Of a stretch of DNA of 10,009 nucleotides, positions 6,761-10,009 are shown piece by piece. Below the pieces are notes generated by a model. That model worked only from the letters and a program-made list of their open reading frames with translations. It did not search any database and had not been told where the DNA came from. How positions within the stretch are numbered: position 1 is the first letter of the stretch; every line of letters begins with the position of its first letter. Where the stretch lies: contig PLGA01000110.1 of the NCBI GenBank assembly GCA_003139735.1, forward strand, positions 13,818 through 23,826, written 5' to 3'. The position numbers were made by a program, and so were the translations under genes. This stretch comes from Bryobacterales bacterium. GTDB taxonomy: Bacteria > Acidobacteriota > Terriglobia > Bryobacterales > Bryobacteraceae.

Positions 6761-7698
6761 TACTTGGGCTGCTGGGCGCGGATTTCCTCGAGGCGCTTCT
6801 TGACGTATTCCTGGTATTGCGCGCGCAGCGCCGGGTCGCTCGGGCTGCTGTAGATTTCGCTCGACTTGTACTTGCCCGTGTCGAACATCATGCGGGTCCA
6901 CTCGTCGTGAATGTGAGTCGTGTCGGCCGCATCGATGATCTGCTGCGCGTTTTGCGGCGGGACAAAGGATACGCCTTCGCGATCGCCGATCACCAGGTCG
7001 CCGGGCATCACCGTGACATTGCCGATCCTGATGGGAACGTTAATGCCCGAAAGCGTCGCGCCGCCGATGGCGCTGGGGTGCACCGATTTGTAATAGCACG
7101 GCATGTCCATTTCCGCGATCCCCTCCAAATCGCGGAACGAGCCGTCCACCACCAACCCTCCGCCCTTGGTGGCCTTCATGATGTAGTAAAAGAGGTTGTC
7201 GCCGACGATGGTGCCGCCTTCCTTTTTCCCGAACAAGTCCACCACCAGAACATCGCCAGGCTGCAACATGTCGAATGCGACCTGGTTGTTCAGACTCCGC
7301 CCGCCCGCCGCCTGGGCTTTGGCATTGACCACGGCGTCCAGATCGGAGCGCGCGGGCATGAACTGCACGGTAAATGCGCGGCCGGCCATGTGCTTCCCAG
7401 GATGCAGGACTTCCCAGTCGCCCACGTATTGGCTGTACCCGCCGACGCCACCGCCGCCGCCCCGGCCGCCGGGAATTGTGATTTCTTCCTGGGAAAGGCC
7501 TTTGGCCCTTTCGATGAGCGCGTCGGGAACCTTCGGACGTCCATCCGGGAAGCGGTCGCCGGTCCACGCCTTGGTGTACTCCACCATCTGGTCCTTGGTC
7601 CAAGTCCACAACTGCGCCTTGGCGGGCGTGGGCGCGAGCACGGACGCGAAGCATGCGGCCGCCGCCAGCGGTATCAAACCGCGCTTACGAATCGTCAT
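6760..7698 (-). CDS. Exported RraA-like protein, putative 4-hydroxy-2-oxo acid aldolase (long form)
   Basis: RraA/HMG-aldolase-fold protein, 312 aa, with a Sec signal peptide (basic MTIRKRG, hydrophobic core, likely cleavage after Ala28 in AKA-Q), so probably periplasmic. After a 70-residue N-terminal extension and a glycine-rich run (about 77-87), the RraA domain spans about 95-255. GGTIVGDNL (161-169) matches the glycine/Asp loop of the active site. VVDGSFRD (183-190) supplies Arg189 and Asp190, the substrate- and metal-binding pair that separates pyruvate-type aldolases from E. coli RraA, which lacks the Asp. GDREGVSFVP near 238 is the usual closing strand. A helical tail rich in Lys and Glu ends the protein. 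The ATG at 7698 has GAGGAGGG 7 nt upstream; this frame is open further upstream but overlaps the enolase-superfamily gene. Aldolase activity and substrate are inferred from family knowledge. Confidence 0.88.
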   Translation of the reverse strand: MTIRKRGLIPLAAAACFASVLAPTPAKAQLWTWTKDQMVEYTKAWTGDRFPDGRPKVPDALIERAKGLSQEEITIPGGRGGGGGVGGYSQYVGDWEVLHPGKHMAGRAFTVQFMPARSDLDAVVNAKAQAAGGRSLNNQVAFDMLQPGDVLVVDLFGKKEGGTIVGDNLFYYIMKATKGGGLVVDGSFRDLEGIAEMDMPCYYKSVHPSAIGGATLSGINVPIRIGNVTVMPGDLVIGDREGVSFVPPQNAQQIIDAADTTHIHDEWTRMMFDTGKYKSSEIYSSPSDPALRAQYQEYVKKRLEEIRAQQPK

Positions 7699-7705
7699 TT
7701 CTTGG

Positions 7706-7713
7706 CCCTCCTC
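7706..7713 (-). promoter_or_regulatory. Strong ribosome binding site for the long RraA-like gene
   Basis: On the minus strand GAGGAGGG ends 7 nt before the ATG at 7698. It sits in the 23-nt gap after the enolase-superfamily stop and settles the start of the RraA-like gene, ruling out the long open frame that runs back through the neighbour. Confidence 0.8.
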
Positions 7714-7721
7714 TCGATTCC

Positions 7722-9080
7722 CTAACTCCACAGGTTGTCGTTGGAGCGAACGTTGTTCCACTGGTCGGTCGGCTCGAACCATCCCTCGCCCGGAACCAGG
7801 TGCTGCTTGCAGGCCGCTTCGTTCAAGGTGATGCCCAAACCCGGCTTGTCGGGCACGGTGATGTACCCCTTGTTGACGATGGGCTTCTCGACGCCGTCCA
7901 CCAGGTCGCTCCAGAAGGGTACGTCCACGGCGTGATTCTCCAGGCACAGGAAGTTCTCCGTGGCGGCGGCCACGTGTACGCACGCCATGGCGCCGATGGG
8001 CGTGTGGGCGCAATGCAGGGCCATGGGAACGCCGTACGCCTGCGCCATGTCCCCGATCTTCTTGGTCTCGAGGATTCCGCCGCTGGTCAGCACGTCCGGG
8101 TGGATGATGTCCACCGCATGGGCCTTGCACAGCACCTCGAAGGGCTCTTTGAGGAAAATGTCCTCGCCCGTGAGAATGGGGGTATCGACCGCGCTCGAGA
8201 TCTCCTTCAATAAGTCGGTCTCCTGCCACGGGATCATGTCTTCGAGCCACGCCAGGTTGTACTTCGTGAGCGCCTTGCCCAGCCGGATGCAACTGTTGAC
8301 GCCGATGCGGCCGAAGTGGTCGGCAGAGATCGGAATGCTCATGCCGACGCCCTCGCGCACCTGCGCCACGAAATCGCACATCATCCCGATGCCCTTATCG
8401 GTGATCTCGGTAGCCAGCATGGGGTGCTCGGCGAAAAGTCCACCATACTGCTGCGCGATTCCGGCAGCCTGCGTCACCGTGTCCGGCGTCCGCTGCACAA
8501 GGTTAAGCCCGAGGTCCATCTTCATCCACGTGAAGCCCATGGCCATGCGCTCTTTGAGGCGGCGCGCGAACTCCGCGGGATCGTTCGATTCCGTGGTGTC
8601 GCAGTAAATGCGGATCCGGTCGCGGAACTTGCCGCCCAACATCTGGTAAATCGGCGCGTTGTAGGCCTTGCCTGCCAAGTCCCAGAGCGCCACTTCCACT
8701 CCCGACACCCCGCCGCCCTGCCGGGCATGGCCGCCGAACTGCTTGATTCTGCGAAAGAGCAGGTCCACATTGCAGGGGTTCTGGCCGAGGAGCCTGCTCT
8801 TCAGCTCCAGGGCGTAATTCTTGGTGGCGCCGTCGCGCACCTCGCCCAGGCCGTAGATCCCCTGGTTGGTGTCGATGCGGATGAGTGGGGACGTCATGGG
8901 CACGCCCCTCAGCACCGCAATCCGCAGATCCGTGATCTTCAGGTCCGAGGGCTTGGAGTTGGTGTTTACATTTTGGGGAAGCGCTTCCAGCGCTCCGCCG
9001 GTCAGAAAGCCGGCGGACAGCGCCCCCGCGGTTCTTTTCAAGAAGGAACGCCGTCCGTGAGCGGCGTGGAGTAAAGACAT
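7722..9080 (-). CDS. Tat-exported mandelate racemase/enolase-superfamily protein, putative acid-sugar dehydratase
   Basis: Enolase-superfamily protein, 452 aa, whose N-terminus HGRRSFLKRTAGALSAGF is a classical twin-arginine signal (Arg10-Arg11), so it is predicted to be exported folded. The capping domain covers about 47-160 and the barrel the rest. Metal ligands are Asp254 (SADHFGR), Glu280 (WLED) and Glu306 (TGED); Asp329 and His356 form the expected dyad. Spacings 26, 26, 23 and 27 equal those in mandelate racemase (Asp195, Glu221, Glu247, Asp270, His297). The second-strand motif is Lys187-Met-Asp189, not KxK, so one general base differs from racemases and a dehydratase is more likely. 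His255 next to Asp254 recalls galactonate dehydratase, where a His acid sits at Asp+2. Strands 2 and 3 are separated by about 36 extra residues. The ATG at 9080 has AAAGGAG 8 nt upstream. The gene lies between two RraA-like genes. Substrate unproven. Confidence 0.92.
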   Translation of the reverse strand: MSLLHAAHGRRSFLKRTAGALSAGFLTGGALEALPQNVNTNSKPSDLKITDLRIAVLRGVPMTSPLIRIDTNQGIYGLGEVRDGATKNYALELKSRLLGQNPCNVDLLFRRIKQFGGHARQGGGVSGVEVALWDLAGKAYNAPIYQMLGGKFRDRIRIYCDTTESNDPAEFARRLKERMAMGFTWMKMDLGLNLVQRTPDTVTQAAGIAQQYGGLFAEHPMLATEITDKGIGMMCDFVAQVREGVGMSIPISADHFGRIGVNSCIRLGKALTKYNLAWLEDMIPWQETDLLKEISSAVDTPILTGEDIFLKEPFEVLCKAHAVDIIHPDVLTSGGILETKKIGDMAQAYGVPMALHCAHTPIGAMACVHVAAATENFLCLENHAVDVPFWSDLVDGVEKPIVNKGYITVPDKPGLGITLNEAACKQHLVPGEGWFEPTDQWNNVRSNDNLWS

Positions 9081-9118
9081 AGTAGATCTCCTTTCCGACG
9101 AAGTGATTTTAACCCGAT

Positions 9119-9838
9119 TCAGATCCGGCCGAACTTGGCCACCGCTTCCTTCATGGACTTGAACTTCTCGATGAACGGGAGCATCTGGTGTTCGGTCTGG
9201 TCCAGATCCTGCGCCTTCTTGAGGACGTCGGCGGCTTGCGCCTTCGGCACGGCCACCACGCCATCTTCGTCGGCGCTGATGATGTCGCCCGCATTCACGC
9301 GCACGCCCGCGCAGGTGACGGGAATGTTGACGCCCACGAAGCGGTAATGATTGATGCTGGTCGAAGGCGCGACGCCCCGGCTGTACACCGGGAATTGTAT
9401 CTTGCCGATCTGCGGCAGGTCGCGTATCGAGCCGTCGATCACCGCCCCGGTCAGCCCGCGAACCTTCATGGCCGTGGCCATCAAACCGCCGATTCCTGCA
9501 TAGTCCAGGCCGTCTTCGAGAACCATCACGTAGACCGATCCCGGCGGGGCGGCGTCGATAGCGTCCAGCATTCCCTGCGACGCCGCGGAGCCTTCCTTGT
9601 GCTCCTCTTTCTTAAGGTAGACGGTGACGGCGGGTCCGGCGAACTTGGTTTTGAACAGGGGCCGCATGTCGTGGGACATATAGGCCTTCTGCCCGTAGAG
9701 TTGCTCCATGGCATCCGACACGGAAGCCACCTCCACGTTTCGGAAGCCTTCAATCAGCGGGTCCGCCGAGGGTTGCGCCATGACCCACCCGGCGAACGCC
9801 AGCACGGGGACAATGGCAAAATACAGCTTCGTCTTCAT
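9119..9838 (-). CDS. Exported RraA-like protein, putative 4-hydroxy-2-oxo acid aldolase (short form)
   Basis: First gene of the minus-strand cluster, 239 aa. MKTKLYFAIVPVLAFAGWVMA is a clear Sec signal peptide (likely cut after Ala21). The RraA domain follows: SVSDAMEQL at about 39-47, GGLMATAMKVRG (117-128) as the active-site glycine loop, and IDGSIRDLPQI with Arg139 and Asp140 as the expected substrate and divalent-metal residues. ADEDGVVAVP (about 189-198) closes the domain before a helical tail. It is smaller than the second RraA-like protein of the cluster and lacks its N-terminal extension, so the two look like diverged paralogues rather than a recent duplication. The start has a purine-rich GGAAAGGA somewhat far upstream (about 12 nt). 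Family membership is firm; aldolase function and location are inferred. Confidence 0.9.
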   Translation of the reverse strand: MKTKLYFAIVPVLAFAGWVMAQPSADPLIEGFRNVEVASVSDAMEQLYGQKAYMSHDMRPLFKTKFAGPAVTVYLKKEEHKEGSAASQGMLDAIDAAPPGSVYVMVLEDGLDYAGIGGLMATAMKVRGLTGAVIDGSIRDLPQIGKIQFPVYSRGVAPSTSINHYRFVGVNIPVTCAGVRVNAGDIISADEDGVVAVPKAQAADVLKKAQDLDQTEHQMLPFIEKFKSMKEAVAKFGRI

Positions 9839-9880
9839 GTTCGTTTCGTTTCCTTTCCAATGCCAGCGGCTCAGATCTCA

Positions 9881-9886
9881 ATCATA
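9881..9886 (-). promoter_or_regulatory. Possible -10 box for the minus-strand operon
   Basis: Reading the minus strand, TATGAT lies about 43 nt upstream of the first gene of the cluster. Transcription would start near 9875 with a leader of roughly 37 nt. No good -35 box is seen at the right distance, so this is tentative. Confidence 0.3.
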
Positions 9887-9927
9887 GCCGCCTTGCAGGG
9901 GCCCCGATTCGTCCGTAAGATTCTTAT

Positions 9928-10009
9928 GACGCGGAGACGCGGAGACGTGGAGAAAGACGTCCGTAATGGTTCGTTTTGCCCACTGGGGTTTTCTCTGCGT
10001 CTCCGCGTC
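9928..10009. repeat. Inverted repeat of a GACGCGGAGACGC-type dispersed sequence
   Basis: The left part (9928-9955) reads GACGCGGAGACGC followed by GGAGACGTGGAGAAA, a short internal tandem duplication of GGAGACG. The last 20 bases (9990-10009) are the reverse complement of that motif in its unduplicated form, giving a large inverted repeat separated by about 34 bases. CTCTGCGTCTCCGCG-like strings recur in intergenic regions of many bacterial genomes. The element is cut by the window edge, and no gene is visible between 9839 and the end. Confidence 0.75.

Noticed and set aside
6817..7725. 302-residue open frame on the plus strand
   Set aside because: It is antisense to the long RraA-like gene, with His/Arg/Val-rich shadow composition and no motif.
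7699..8379. Upstream extension of the long RraA-like frame, giving a 539-residue protein
   Set aside because: It overlaps the well-supported enolase-superfamily gene on the same strand in another frame. A signal peptide begins exactly at 7698, behind a strong ribosome binding site.

Overview
This is a compact, GC-rich window of about 10 kb with eight protein-coding genes, no RNA genes and very short intergenic gaps. The mix points to a Solibacter/Bryobacter-like acidobacterium: a Tat-exported enolase-superfamily enzyme, exported RraA-like proteins, and short palindromic repeats dispersed between genes. That assignment is inference from gene content and style; no taxonomic marker gene is present.

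Left part (1-3860, + strand): an M20 zinc metallopeptidase overlaps an EamA/DMT-family transporter by 4 nt (GTGA). A membrane-anchored HtrA/DegP-type serine protease with two PDZ domains follows after 33 nt. All three could be co-transcribed.

Middle part (3861-5971, + strand): a repeat-rich spacer ends in a very long hairpin. Next come a good -10 box and a phosphofructokinase carrying the two residues typical of PPi-dependent enzymes. A small SAM-dependent methyltransferase starts 3 nt after the kinase stop, and its N-terminal coding region contains a perfect 20-bp palindrome. A second copy of the spacer repeat lies immediately after the methyltransferase, so this two-gene unit is bracketed by the same repeat family.

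Right part (5972-9838, - strand): an apparent four-gene operon, in transcription order RraA-like protein (Sec signal), mandelate racemase/enolase-superfamily protein (Tat signal), second RraA-like protein (Sec signal), and a cytoplasmic ABC ATPase whose ATG overlaps the preceding stop codon (TAATG). RraA-fold proteins include pyruvate aldolases that cleave 4-hydroxy-2-oxo acids, and enolase-superfamily acid-sugar dehydratases produce 2-keto-3-deoxy acids. Together the three exported proteins suggest an extracytoplasmic sugar-acid dehydratase/aldolase route. This is the most interesting hypothesis in the window.

The right edge (9928-10009) carries another inverted repeat of a GCGGAGACGC-type dispersed sequence.
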